From: Monomorium pharaonis
Taxonomy: Eukaryota; Arthropoda; Insecta; Hymenoptera; Formicidae
Direction of reading: 5' to 3'
Assembly: GCF_013373865.1 (NCBI RefSeq)
Contig: NC_050470.1
Location: 13,622,443-13,686,442 of the forward strand
Length of the DNA stretch: 64,000 bases
Part shown: piece by piece, positions 22,792 to 34,162 of the stretch
Layout: each line of letters opens with the position of its first letter
How positions within the stretch are numbered: position 1 is the stretch's first letter
Notes under the pieces: model-generated
Database searches by the model: none
What the model saw: the letters and a program-made list of their open reading frames with translations, nothing else
Told to the model about the DNA's origin: nothing
Translations under genes and position numbers: made by a program

Positions 22792-23265
22792 GAATTCCTT
22801 AAAAAACATTAAAAACTATTAAGATATTAAAACGTTTTTAATTTTTTAAACTATATACAGGGTGTCCCAGATTGAATTATTTTTATTTTACAGAGTACCT
22901 ACAAAGAAGATAAAATTTTAAACTAGTAGTTTTAAACTATCAGTGATTCTTTAATGCGATTGCTTCTTGCCTTTTAGTTCTTCGTTGGATTTAGAAGCAG
23001 AAATCATTCATAATGAAGAATCACTGAGCGTTCACTGATCCGCTCCGTCTGTTAAACGCGCCCAATGGTTACGTTCACAGAAAACAAGTGATTAGTATTC
23101 GGTCAGTGATTATTGGTCCTTACTGTTAGATTTCTAAATTTAGACCTATTATATTAGCGAATTACTCAACTGTTGCGCAACGATTGTTTTTTGAATGTAG
23201 TCATTTAGAAAGATTTTAGGATTTTAAAGCAAAAAGAAAAAAAGGTAATTATTCAGTTTAGGGGA
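22792..23265. other. Unassigned, begins with an ACAGGGTGTCCCAG MITE-like end
   Basis: At 22857 a single ACAGGGTGTCCCAG end appears without a recognisable partner. The rest has no ORF. Confidence 0.3.
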
Positions 23266-23994
23266 GGCAGCTCCGATGACCTTGACCTTGACATATGTCA
23301 TCAAGGTCACTCTCTTGAGTGATCTTTAAAAGATTTTAGCCGTCGCCCGTGATTCGTGTAAAAGTTATTAACAAAAAAATTTTATAAATACGACACATAA
23401 TTATTCAGTATAAGAGTACATCACATGGATTTGTGATTTTTTATGCGTAAACGAGGTCCATCCACATTCTGCCCTCCCCCCCCCCCCGCTTAAAGTGTAA
23501 CGATGTCCACGCTTGTACTTTACCACAAGGGTTTGCAATTTCAGATTTGAAATTGTGGCCAAATAGCGACTTTAAAATGTTTGGGTTAGGTTAGGTTAGG
23601 TTAGATTAGGAAAAAATACGAGGTTGGGGGTGCAGGAGGAGGGCCGAGCCCCCCCCTCCGCCCACACGTTCTCTGCACCACACTTTGCATATGAATTAGC
23701 AAACATATAAATCACGCATTTCATGTATTATTAAGTGATATAAAATATATATATTCTGGAAATTAAGATAGATAACAGTGATTGTGCAATTTAATTTTTT
23801 CTATATCAATAATGAAGACTTTAGAATTATAAATTTTCTACTTGTACTGTACCACATGAGTTTGTGACTTTATCTGACACCATATAGATAGAATTGTAAT
23901 ATATATACATCAATTACAACATTTTCAGTTTATTGTTCGGTCATTCTCAAAGTGTAGTGCAGTGAACGTGTGGGCAGGGGAGAGGCGGAGCTCC
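23266..23994. repeat. GC-rich interspersed repeat block with recurring CACATG motif
   Basis: It contains GACCTTGACATATG, a C-run at 23477, GGGCCGAGCCCCCCCC near 23643 and a CGCCCACACGTTCTCTGCAC block that returns inverted near 23965. A motif like CACATGAGTTTGTGACTTT occurs at 23422, 23523 and 23853, and again in the foldback cores at 59.6 and 60.7 kb. GGTTAGGTTAGGTTAGG is at 23584-23605. Confidence 0.55.
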
Positions 23995-24087
23995 TATATA
24001 TACTACAATTCCTATATATACTCCCTTCTATATATACTTCCTATATATACTCCCTTCTATATATACTTCCTATATATACTCCCTGTT
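23995..24087. repeat. 29-bp minisatellite
   Basis: Tandem copies of CTATATATACTCCC plus TTCTATATATACTTC, about three units. Confidence 0.9.
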
Positions 24088-24164
24088 TACACTCGACTAC
24101 ATTTAGTAAATACTACATGCCTATAAAATTTTATTAAAAATTTTGCACGAATTTATTTCTGTCT

Positions 24165-24246
24165 GATTGTCACTGTGTCCGTTTGTTACTGTGCCCGTTT
24201 TACTCAGCCTGCTGTGTCCGTTTATTGTGCGCAACTGGGATTCACT
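24165..24246. mobile_element. Fragment of a GGACACAG-type foldback arm
   Basis: It contains ACTGTGTCCGTTTGTTACTG, ACTCAGCCTGCTGTGTCCG and an end CAACTGGGA, matching the right arm of the foldback at 59301-59965. The other arm is gone. Confidence 0.75.
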
Positions 24247-24249
24247 CAT

Positions 24250-24462
24250 AGAATCGACGTCCGGAGAGTCGAAGTACTCTCTTATAGTACCTGCGACGAA
24301 CAGAAGCTCCGTATAGGAGAAAGACCGGATCAGCTCGAAGACCGTGCTGGCTTGTATTGTATATCTTCTCACGCTTATAATAAACTTGTTGAAAGCATCT
24401 GTGAATTCGAATACTTCGGAAACGGATCATCCTACGATTTGCGATCATCTCTTCATTACAAT
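24250..24462 (+). repeat. Partial 5' LTR of a decayed gypsy element
   Basis: It ends CTTCATTACA before TTTATCAGTAGTGGGA, the usual junction with the primer-binding region. AATAAA near 24378 fits the R region. The U3 part was lost or replaced by the foldback fragment. Confidence 0.55.
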
Positions 24463-25473
24463 TTATCAGTAGTGGGATTTGGATCCGGCCCAGCACAATT
24501 TTTGTTATTTTGTTTGGCAAGATAAGCTTTTAATTTTTTTTTCGTTGGACGCCGAAGACGAAGAGTATACGAATACAGTCATAATTCCGAGTGCAAGAGA
24601 CATAGTCTCAGACTCCATATTTCGAATTTTGCGAACGTAAGTTGCAGTGTGCCAATTCACTAGAAGAGACGAGCGACGTTGAAGGAGTTATAGAATTCAG
24701 TGCAGGAAGCGAATTCACGATGAAAGAATTAAAAGACTCCGCGAGCGGGAGTTGTCGACGATTGAGGTGAAAATTAAATTAATCTATTGATTAAACGGAT
24801 ATGATCCGGGACTGTGGGAGGAGCTCAAGGCGCGGCGAGAGGGTACTACGCGTGCAAGCGATGTGCCTGTTTCCGGATGGGCGTCTGCCGACGGGAGACG
24901 GCGAGGATGTTGAGAGGCCGGAAACGGATAACGAGACCGGAATGAAAACGGATGTACAAAAGAGCGGTGCAGCGACCGATAGGTCAACGACGGTGAGGCC
25001 GAGAAATACAGGGCAATGAGGATGGAGCTCGCGTTCTTGCATTGTGAGAAAGCGCTTTGGAAGAGAGAGCACCGATTACTCCCGCAGGAGTTGGAGATAG
25101 TGCAGAATTCTCCTGCAACAACGAGCCTAGTGACCGGAGATAGCGTCCATTTGATAGCTAGCGGCGCTAAAGGTGTTACTGCCGGAATTCGACGGAACGG
25201 AGAATGCTTTTTGGAAGTGAAAACAGCAATTGCAATTATTGAAACAGTCGTATTATTTGGATGAGAGTTTGACGCGGGTATTAATTAGTTTACAGCTGAA
25301 GGGATGTGCACTGTCGTGGTTTCACTCGAAGGCCAAATACTTGACGTTAAGTGTGAAAGAATTGCTCGAGGAAATGGAGCGGATGTTTGGTGCGCGGAGG
25401 AGTAAGTTAATGTTGAGAAGAGAATTGGAATCCCGGGTTTGGAGAAGGAACGAATCATTTTGTGATTATTACC
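24463..25473 (+). pseudogene. Gypsy Gag, N-terminal and capsid part, broken
   Basis: Gag forms the virus-like particle of the retrotransposon. A leader runs from 24463 to about 24800. In changing frames a capsid-like stretch follows: QLLKQSYYLDESLTRVLISL, then ALSWFHSKAKYLTLSVKELL and RRELESRVWRRNESFCDYY at 25235-25470. This resembles the capsid region of arthropod gypsy elements. It is cut at 25473 by an inserted element and resumes at 26190. Frameshifts and stops make it non-functional. Confidence 0.75.
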
Positions 25474-26188
25474 ACTTCTATAATATACTAGACTGCTAGG
25501 CTCGTTATATATTCTCCATTTAGTGTGTACCCGAAAAGTATGTACAAATAGGAGCTCATAGGCGATAGACTGAATTACCGATTGGAATGTGGCTAATATT
25601 TTATAGTCCTACGACTATGGATTACTAGAGGAGTGAGTGAGATGTATGATACAATATATATATATTATGTGATTATGAGAGCGTTCTCCTTGGACGCTTA
25701 TGCGTGCTTATGCGTTAAACGTATCATTCTTTCTTTGCTATTGTAATATAAAAGAAAAAGATAAAATGACAATAATTAAGGTATGTGATAAAAGGCTGCC
25801 CAAATATATATATATAAGAAAGGGTATACATTTCTTTTTGTTTAAGTATTAAAACTAAAGGACAAATAATATAACCTCATTTTAAGAGCATTTTTGTATA
25901 AAATAACTTAATATTAATGATATTTATTAGTATTATTAAGTATCATTCTTTAAATATATATATATATATATATAAACATTTTAAAAATGTCAAAAAATTA
26001 CTCGTAGCAACTATATATGACATTTATTGGCATATAATATATATGTACATATACATTCCACTTGACGAACAATGTACATACATAGCAGATGACACATTCC
26101 GATCGGTTATTCAGTCATGTACAACATGTACATTATATACTGGTACGCCTAGGGAATCAAAGTTAGCAGTCTAGTATATTATAGAAGT
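25474..26188. mobile_element. Inserted element with 25-bp inverted ends and a 13-14 bp direct repeat
   Basis: The inverted ends are ACTTCTATAATATACTAGAC (left, 25474) and its complement ending at 26188. TGTGATTATTACC stands immediately before it and again at 26190-26202, restoring the interrupted gag. The interior is AT-rich with (TA)n runs and no ORF. The superfamily is not recognised. Confidence 0.75.
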
Positions 26189-26189
26189 C

Positions 26190-26660
26190 TGTGATTATTA
26201 CCATGAGAAGATGATCCGCGCTAACCGTATACCGATTGCTGATGAGATCCTGAATTATTGGATTGAAGGTGTGATAGACCTGCGATTACAGAATCAAGCC
26301 CTTAATAAATTATCGAATGGAGGTCGAATTATTGAAAGCATCCGAGAAGGTTCAACCGGACTTTGGAAGGTCAAGCGACTTTAGGACGAAAATAGAGGGA
26401 GCGAGATATGGTAGCGAGAAAACGAAAGGTCTGCCAAACAGAGAAAGGCCGATAAGGTGTTACAGATACTTCAAAACGGGTCATATTGCATCGCACTGTA
26501 AGCAGACGGTACTGCGAAGAACGTGTTTTGTGTGCGAATCAACGAAGTACTTGACAAGAGAGTGCCCGAGGAGGATTCAACCCGCATGGCCGGAGATGCC
26601 CAATGATGCGGCGCAGGTGGCGTCAACGAATGTTGTGCAACTACACTTCTCGCAAAAATT
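26190..26660 (+). pseudogene. Gypsy Gag, C-terminal part with damaged zinc knuckles
   Basis: It resumes the capsid (EKMIRANRIPIADEILNYWI) and passes into a basic linker and two knuckle relics. In the first (CYRYFKTGHIASHC) the second cysteine is tyrosine; in the second (CFVCESTKYLTREC) the histidine is tyrosine. Neither could hold zinc normally. At about 26660 the coding sequence gives way to unrelated AT-rich DNA. Confidence 0.8.
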
Positions 26661-27190
26661 AAAGGAACAAAAAAATTTTCTAAATTTTTTGCCAATTTTT
26701 AACAGGCTGTATTTTAGTAAAAAATGGTCGTACAGGAAATAAAAAAACATAGCTTTTGAAGCTTGAAGACTCTAGTTTTAGAATTTTTTGGTTAAAAATT
26801 TTTTTGAGCACCGGTAGCCATGCAATTCTTGGATAAAGCACGAAGAAAAAATTTTCAAAATTTTTTACATTTTTTTTTCGCTCTACGGGCATGAAAAAAA
26901 TTTTTCGAGCTAAACCAATGCATAGGTCGCATAGCCTGTTCATTCAGCTTCAATTTGCTTTTTTCGGAAGTCAGATACGACTATTTGTCTTCGAGATATC
27001 GAATTTTGAATGCAAAAGGACCCTTTTTCACTCAACTGCCGATATCTCTGAAACTACTGGTCGCCTAGCGAGCTGACGAGCGGTTTCGTTTTCTGCAGAA
27101 AATTTCCTACAAAAATCTGTCATGATTGATTGAAAAAAAAATTTTGTTCCACCTGAAACGGTAACGTGAAAAAAGAGCAAAAAAATGCCA
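26661..27190. other. AT-rich insertion between gypsy Gag and protease
   Basis: It contains repeated AAAATTTTTT runs and GATATCTCTGAAACTACTGG. No ORF and no inverted ends recognised. It interrupts the gag-to-protease order. Confidence 0.4.
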
Positions 27191-28488
27191 TTTTCCCCTT
27201 TTTTGGTAAATATAATTACGTTGTTGATGCGATGGTTGGACTCGGGATTACCTATTAGTCTCGTGCGAAGCGACGTGATTCCCAGTGATTCGGATTTGAC
27301 GCGGGAGGAAAGCACCGGTCAGGTGGTTTTGTGGAATCAATGGCTCGCGATGGAGAGTCGATGGTGTGTTCTGTGGTGTCTTGTAGACCAGCGGTGTGTG
27401 GCTCAGGATGAGGTTTTACGAGATGCCGAGCGATACCATAGTATACAGCGTTCTTCTGGTGAAAGATTTACTGGGTTGTAGTTACACGTTACTTTCGGAG
27501 AGACTCGAAATTACGAATGTCGAGGAAGATTAACCAGCTATCACTGAATATAGCGATGACCTTGCTCGTTTATGTGGCCAGTTGAAGGTCAATTTGGCTG
27601 TAGAAAAAAATGCGTCCGTGAGAATTTGCGAAGCATATGAATTGAGGTACATCGGAAGTTTTTGGGAGAAAAAATGTATACCTGAGTTTGAGATGGTCAT
27701 TTCGCTCAAACACGAACAAATCTATTAGTTTAAGGTTATTATACGTGAAGGTTATTATACGCGGATAAATAGATTCTGCGAAAAATCTTACAGTTAGATG
27801 ATCTGTTAGACAGAGCGATTATCCGATCCAGTTGCTCGTCGTACGCAAAAAAGATGGTAGCCATTGGTTATGTGTGGATTATCGCGAATTAAACAAAATT
27901 ATTATACGTGATAATTTCTCAACTAGTCGACGACTATCGCTTGCGAGATAAAATATTTTTTTATCCTATATCTAAAAGACGGCTTTTATCACGTGAAAGT
28001 GAGCGATGCATCTACAAGGTATACACCGTTTGTAACACCGCTGGGACAATTCGAGTATCTGCGTGATTTATCAGTAGTGGGAGCGTGAGAGCGATTATCC
28101 GACCCAGTTGCTCGTCGTACGCAAAAAAGATGGTAGCCATTGGTTATGCGTGGGTTAGACCGATACTCGCAATTTATTCACCACAAGCAGAAATAGAGTT
28201 GCACTGTAACGCGAGCGCCAGCAGTTTTGGCGGTATTTTGCTTCAGAAGCAAAATGATAACACATGGCGCCGGTTTCGATTTGGAGCCAGCATACGACGT
28301 CCGCGGAATCAAGATATTATAGCTTTGAATTAGAATGCCTTGCTGTTGTGTATACGTTAAAAAGATTCTATATCTACCTCGCGGGGCGAAGATTTAGAAT
28401 TATTACGGATTGTGACAGTTTCCGACTGACGCTAAATAAAAAGAACACGAATCCGCTGATTCCGCGCTAGGCTCTTTTTCTCCAAAAC
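27191..28488 (+). pseudogene. Gypsy Pol: protease, RT and RNase H remnants
   Basis: The order is normal but each part is incomplete. The protease is around 27215-27300 (LDSGLPISLVRSDVI, the catalytic D-S-G). RT pieces lie at 27825-27910 (LLVVRKKDGSHWLCVDYREL) and 27975-28065 (STRYTPFVTPLGQFEYL). The catalytic YxDD region is missing. RNase H is at about 28195-28488 (ELHCNASASSFGGILLQKQ, SRYYSFELECLAVVYTLKRF, FRIITDCDSFRLTLNKK), continuing past an in-frame TAG to ALFLQNF, where the MITE at 28487 cuts it. A 66-bp piece of RT is present twice, at 27812 and 28088. No integrase follows. Confidence 0.85.
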
Positions 28489-28696
28489 TTTTTAAATAAA
28501 AGACAATATTTAAACTCTTATATCACGTCAAGGTATCTGCCATTATAAGAGTTCTTTTTTATTTTTTTGTTTTTGTATTTTATCTTTTTTTTACTTTTAT
28601 TATATATATATAATAAAAATAAAAAAGAACTCTTATAATCGCAGATACCTTGACGTAATATAAGAGCTTAAATATTGTTTTATTATTTAAAAAGTT
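28487..28696. mobile_element. Palindromic MITE in the gypsy RNase H
   Basis: The arms AACTTTTTAAATAA...ATATTTAAACTCTTAT and their complements are about 75 bp each around a central (TA)n. It interrupts the ALFLQNF coding motif. Confidence 0.88.
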
Positions 28697-29904
28697 ATAA
28701 AGCAGTATGACAAAATTCTGCTATTTTGTAAATAATTTAATGTAATAATATAAAAACTTGTTAAATAATGATACAGTCATACATCAAGTGCATAATATTG
28801 CTCTCTTGTACATCCATGAATTTTGTAAAGATTTAGTATTTTTGACTCTTATAATAAATGTTATAATAAATTGTGATTATTGAATGTTTAATTTGACCTC
28901 AAATTCGTGTTCCGCGGCCCAAAAAACATATATGTACCCATTTTGAGGTAAATATGTTTGATATCATAGGCGAAAAGTATCATTTGATAGCATTTTAATA
29001 CTTTTGACGCTCTATTCCTATCCGCCATTTTGTATTTCAACTCTATATCGATAATGCCGCAGCACTACGTCAAAGAACAAACCTTAATGAGTAAAACAAG
29101 CCAAATAAACTTAAAATCGGTTGAGAATTGCACTGTCGGTAGATTTTTGTCCAAAAAATGAGCTTTTTTTCTTACTGTGAGCCACGGCGGCGCGATGTGA
29201 ATTATTATTTTTAACCATGTTCCATCAGTTCGATTGATTTGAAAAAAAATGTTTTAAAGAAGAAAATCTAGAGATGTTTTTGTGAAAATATAAAAGTGAT
29301 ATCTCAGAACTATCACCTCCCCAAAAATGCATAAAAAATTCAAAAATTTTTTTATCCACAAAAATTACTTAAAATTTTGTTAAACTTGTCTAAACGATGT
29401 TTACAACATATTTTTTTTTTCATTAAAATCGGTCCAACCATTTTCGAAAAAAACCACCTTTCTTTATTTTTCTTTCCCCCTCCATAACTCCCCAAAAAAT
29501 GCAATTTTGTAGCTAATATTTGGGGAAGTTTTACATCTCAAGGGTGCCGACTAATGATATCAATTTGAGCTCGATTAGTGCGGGGGCAGATTTCACCTGC
29601 TTATTCCGCTATGCCCTTTATTTAAGACACCCTAACAGCACACGGAGATTCTGAGAACGTTCTGAGAAAATCGCAAAAGTATATTGCGTATATTCTCAGA
29701 ACAATCGCATTACTGCGATTAACCAAGTACATTCTGAGAACGTTTGAATGTCCGCGGTACTTTCTCCCATAGAGTGTCGCTGCGAATGTCTATAGATTGA
29801 CGCAATGATGAAAACGGGAAGGTTTCAGTCGATCACTTATACACGCACACATTTACGCAGTGGGGCGCGCGCGCTTATACATATAGATTAGGATTAGGGT
29901 TATT
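28697..29904. other. Unassigned AT-rich DNA
   Basis: No ORF with homology. CGCCATTTTGTATTTC and a repeated TTCTGAGAACGTT (29.65 and 29.73 kb) suggest old repeats, but no ends can be drawn. Confidence 0.35.
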
Positions 29905-30036
29905 GCGCGTTCAAGATGACAAAGCAGCTAGCCTACTCGCCGAGCGATTAAATATGATTTTTTCTTATAGATCCAATTAATCACATATTCAACCACTCGG
30001 CGAGCAGGCTAGCCGCTCTGTTAATTTTGAACGTCC
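29905..30036. mobile_element. Small foldback MITE
   Basis: GCTAGCCTACTCGCCGAGCG pairs with CTCGGCGAGCAGGCTAGC, with outer complementarity at GCGTTCAAGATGAC against TAATTTTGAACGTCC. 132 bp. Confidence 0.8.
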
Positions 30037-30714
30037 ATTAATTTGACAATTTTACATTATAAATTTGTTTTTATTGTAATGTGAATAATTATATGTATTA
30101 ACTTAATTAAAGTACAACTGATTGAAAAACGCTACCGACAGAAAAATAAACTGATCGAATAAAATATTCGCACTCGGTACAAAAAAAATATCGCAAACAA
30201 AAATAAAATTAAAAAACAAAAAAACAACAAAAATAAGTATTATAATAAAACATGAACTTAAAAAATTATAAGAAACATTCTCAAACGATGGCACCTCTTT
30301 TTTACGCAAACGCATAAAAACGCAACTTTAAAAAAAACTACGAAAAATTCTTTGCTATTGTTCATCAAGTTCTTCGGCGGATTCATTTGCGGATTTTTTA
30401 TTTCGATTTCTTTCTCTTTTTTCTCTGTCTCGGTCTATTTTTTCTCTGGCATGTATCAACCAAATTTTTATTGGCTGTGAAATCTGGTCGTCTTTCACAC
30501 TTGTATGTGCGTTTCTTATCACGCCTGTAAAAATAAATTTTTATATTACTTTATTATTTTTTAGTTAATAATAGAATTATCTTTACATCACAAGTTTATA
30601 ATTATTATGTAATTTTAATTAATAAGTGTAATAGTTAATTTTATTTATATGCACATATAAATACAAGATTATTAAGAAATATTGATATGTCACTATTGCA
30701 TATATAAATCAATA

Positions 30715-31840
30715 ACACAGGCATACAAAAAAAAAGGTTGTTCCGGCGGACTAGACTAGTCAATCCTTATGTATTTCGACCCGCTGAATCCGAATCTAAG
30801 GTCAGAATTGCAAAGTTAGCTCGCATTTTCTAATCTCAAAAAAAATTTTTTTTTAAATATTGGTCCGGTGGGCCAGACTAGAGATACTATAACAGAGATT
30901 CGCCAATGTGCCGTCTGGGGTAAAACCGGATATCGGATGACATTTTCGATAGCGGTTTATTTTGATTGTAAATGCAAGAATACAATATATATATATTTTT
31001 ATTTGTAGTTATTGATATTTAATAATCGTGAACAAAATAAATATTAAAACACAATATATTTAAAAAAAAGGTTTAGGCATATTTCATTAATTTTCCCATG
31101 TAAGGTTAAATAATATAAATTGATTATTAAGAAATTATATATTATTATATATAAATACATATTATGTTTATATACACATTATGTATTATAAATATAATTT
31201 AAGCATTGTATTTAGACTCAAAGAAAAATATGTGCAACCTCAGGTTTCTTTCTGATTTTATATTTTATTTGGTAGACACGTAGACACTCTGTTTTCTTTT
31301 GACAGGTGACAGGTTAGGTCGGCTAGGCTTTCTCTGTCAGTTATATCTATTTTTCTCTCTCATACTTCCGGTTATACCCCAAGCGACGGAAGCCAATTAG
31401 AAATCGTTAACGCATTGGCGAATCTCTGTTATAGTATCTCTACGCCAGACTAGTCAATTCTTATGTATTTTGACCGGCTGAATCCGAATCCAAGGTCAGA
31501 ATTGCAAAGTTAGCTCGCATTTCCTAACCTCAAAAAAAAATTTTTTTTTTAATGTTGGTCCGACAAACCAGACTAGTTTATTCTTATGTATTTTAACCCG
31601 CTGAATCCAAATCCAAGATCAGAATTGCTGAATTGGATTCGGATTCAGCGAATCAAAATACATAAGGATTGACTAGTCTGGCCCACCGGACCAATATTTA
31701 AAAAAAAAATTTTTTTGAGGTTAGAAAATGCGAGCTAACTTTGCAATTCTGACCTTAGATTCGGATTCAGCGGGTCGAAATACATAAGGATTGACTGGTC
31801 TAGTCCGCCGGACCAACCACTTTTTTTTGTGTGCCTGTGT
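30715..31840. mobile_element. Foldback element, ACACAGGCATACAAA ends
   Basis: The arms start ACACAGGCATACAAAAAAAA and end complementary at 31840. Within each arm a GTCCGGTGGGCCAGACTAG block and a CGCTGAATCCGAATC block recur, so the arms themselves contain repeats. A TA-flanked MITE (30881-31440) sits inside the left arm. It lies in the last intron of the dead DUF4806 gene. Confidence 0.82.
30881..31440. mobile_element. Mariner-type MITE with TA duplication
   Basis: The inverted ends GAGATACTATAACAGAGATT and its complement enclose 560 bp, flanked by TA on both sides. The terminal repeat is about 27 bp and perfect. No ORF. Confidence 0.88.
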
Positions 31841-32275
31841 AATTAATGTATACATATTTTGTAAATTTAATAAATAAATAAGTAATAAATAAATAAATAC
31901 AAAATTTACAAACATTTCTTTCAAAATTGGAAAAAATCTTAGTATTTTAGAACATTAATAAGGAAAACTTTTTTACTTATTTTGAATTACTTGGCACAAG
32001 TTTAATTGAGAAAAATTGCTCTTTTTTTTGCACCATGCCAGCTGAACAGCACCGCAACTTCATTTGAGATTATTTGTCTCATTAAAGATAAACACGAATG
32101 TTTATAATCTTGCCCTGTTAAACGCGCTAATTGTTTGATTTAGAATAATTTGGAATTATTATACCTATGTTCCAAATATAAGCAATCGAAAGTTTAAGTA
32201 AATTTTTTTTAAAGGCGTCATTTAGGCGTCCCTAATTCAACAAGTGATATTAATTTAGGATTTGCAATTCTTAAG

Positions 32276-32505
32276 CGTCGTTTACAATGGCAGTAGGAGT
32301 AGTGGATTAAAATTGGAAGGTATCAGAATAAGCTGGTTTTCCAATGTAATAGGGCATGGACTAAGACCGTAAGCAAAATAGTTGAATCTCATTTCCTACG
32401 ATCTATTTCTTTACTTTGCTTACGGCCTTAATCTACACCCTATTTCACCGGAAAACCAGCTCACTCTGGCGACTTACGCTACCCTGCTGCCATTGTAGAC
32501 AACGA
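32276..32505. mobile_element. Foldback MITE
   Basis: CGTCGTTTACAATGGCAG pairs with CTGCCATTGTAGACAACG. An inner stem pairs AAGCTGGTTTTCC with GGAAAACCAGCT and GACCGTAAGCAAA with TTTGCTTACGGCC. Confidence 0.8.
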
Positions 32506-32594
32506 TTTGAACTATAATCATAAACTATTGTGTCCTTTTAAACAGAAACTTTTTAATATTAAAGTAGTCATTACCATTTCATTCCGATAAAATG

Positions 32595-33262
32595 TGTGAC
32601 GGCACGCCACAGCGCGACGCGCGCACGCAGCGTCCGCGGCCGGGTCAGCGGCCCCAGCGACCGCAAGTAGTGCGCGCGGCCGCCACTAGGCGAAAGCGCG
32701 GCGCCTCAAACTCACAAGAAGAAACATAACATGGGGTTTACATAAGGAGACCATTCAGGTCGAGGGATTAAGCCAAGCTTCACAGTATAGCGAGCTCGCA
32801 AGGGCCTATACTAAACTAGTTTTTGGAAAGAGTACCTACGGGCTCCGGTGTTCCTGACATTCGGCACGGGCGAGCTCTCTGGTACTTCGAGGAACTCCTC
32901 CGGGAGACACCATCAGGCGCAGCCTTATTCTTCCACGACCGGGGTCAACTACCCCGCCTAATTCTTCCACGACTGAGGCTAACTACCTTGAAGGCAGAGA
33001 GGCTGACGACAGACGCAACCGGTACGAACCATCTTCCGAGAGGGGCCGACGGCAGACACAACCAGAAGGAACCATCTTCCGAGTGAGGCTTACGGCAGAC
33101 GCCACTAAGACGACCTTCTTCCGAGGCTGAGGCTGCCGAGGAAGTCATAACCACCTAGAAGCCACTCCGAGCGGCGCCTACTCCTACCAAGTCCAGAACG
33201 AACCAGCTTCCGGCTACCTCAAGATCAATTACACACTGACGCATTAACAAGTGTACTTAGAG
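32595..33262 (+). mobile_element. Solo LTR (TGTGACGGCACGCC family)
   Basis: It starts TGTGACGGCACGCCACAG and is GC-rich, with repeated CATCTTCCGAG phrases. The 3' end near 33262 is uncertain and no clean duplication was found. It splits an intron of the dead DUF4806 gene. Confidence 0.6.
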
Positions 33263-33610
33263 AGATCAAATATATCCGATACGTTTTATTATTGTTAAAA
33301 GGGGGCCTTCTGATTGACCAAACCTAACCACGACTCCTCCATAAAATGCATCATTGCCAAGTTTTATTTCTATGGCTTGTAATTCATTTTCATTTTTTAA
33401 AGGTAGATCTTGAAAAATGTTTATCTTTTCCTGTTCTTTATCTGGCTGTATCGTATTAGATATCTTGTCTAAGATTTGTTTTAATCGTTTTGCGACGTTA
33501 CTGATTTTCATTTCCAGGTGCTGGAATTTTTGAATGACATATCGTTCAAAATCAGATCCTACAACACATTCAAAATACATTAATGCGTGGATACATATGT
33601 GTGTATACAT

Positions 33611-33968
33611 ATGTGTGTATATTATTAATGTATCCTACATTACCGCTCAAAAGTATTTGTCCGCTGTCTTCCTTAAGTAAATGATAGAAATTTAAAAGAT
33701 TAATAAACAATTTAAAAACTGAAAATTGGATATAATATCAAAAATGTTTGATAGATTAAAATTTTACATTTAACAGATCTAAAAAAAATGACAGAAATAG
33801 AACAGAAATTAAACATAAAATTTATGTAGGAATCAGAGCAAACAAATATTTTGAATCCAAAACGCAAAACGTTTTAATTATTATAGTTTTACATCTTTTA
33901 GCATGAATAATACCTTTGCTAAATGCGGCTTTATGACTAAGGATAACCTCTTAATCAGAAATTTTACG
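33611..33968. other. Unassigned AT-rich DNA
   Basis: It probably contains upstream intron sequence of the minus-strand DUF4806 relic. No further exon could be read. Confidence 0.3.
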
Positions 33969-34162
33969 AAGTTGTGACAATGTGTCACTAAGTCCCGGGC
34001 CGACCATCCGCCCCACCACGGGACTCGGCGTCTACGGACGCCCCTCCCGAAAGTCTAGTATCCCCCGTCGGGAACCGATCCCACCACGCTGCTGGGAGCG
34101 CGTGGGGATCGCCCCGACGGGTATAAAAGCCGAGCTCGATCGGGATCGAGCACCAGTCCCGT

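Larger units (their letters stand above)
30355..33558 (-). pseudogene. DUF4806-family transposon accessory gene, decayed copy
   Basis: Three minus-strand exon relics are in the correct order. Exon a (33558 to about 33310), after a GTTGTAG acceptor, encodes a helical stretch (FERYVIQKFQHLEMKISNVA) and the domain entry LPLKNENELQAIEIKL. Exon b (about 32140 to 31978) has SLMRQIISNEVAVLFSWHG and, after a one-base slip in an A-run, NFSQLNLCQVIQN. Exon c (30524-30355), after TTTTACAG, encodes VIRNAHTSVKDDQISQPIKI and a basic tail ending in TAG. This matches exon by exon the gene at 47530-51110. An LTR, two MITEs and a foldback occupy its introns. The function of DUF4806 is unknown. The partner transposase was not found nearby. 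Confidence 0.75.
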
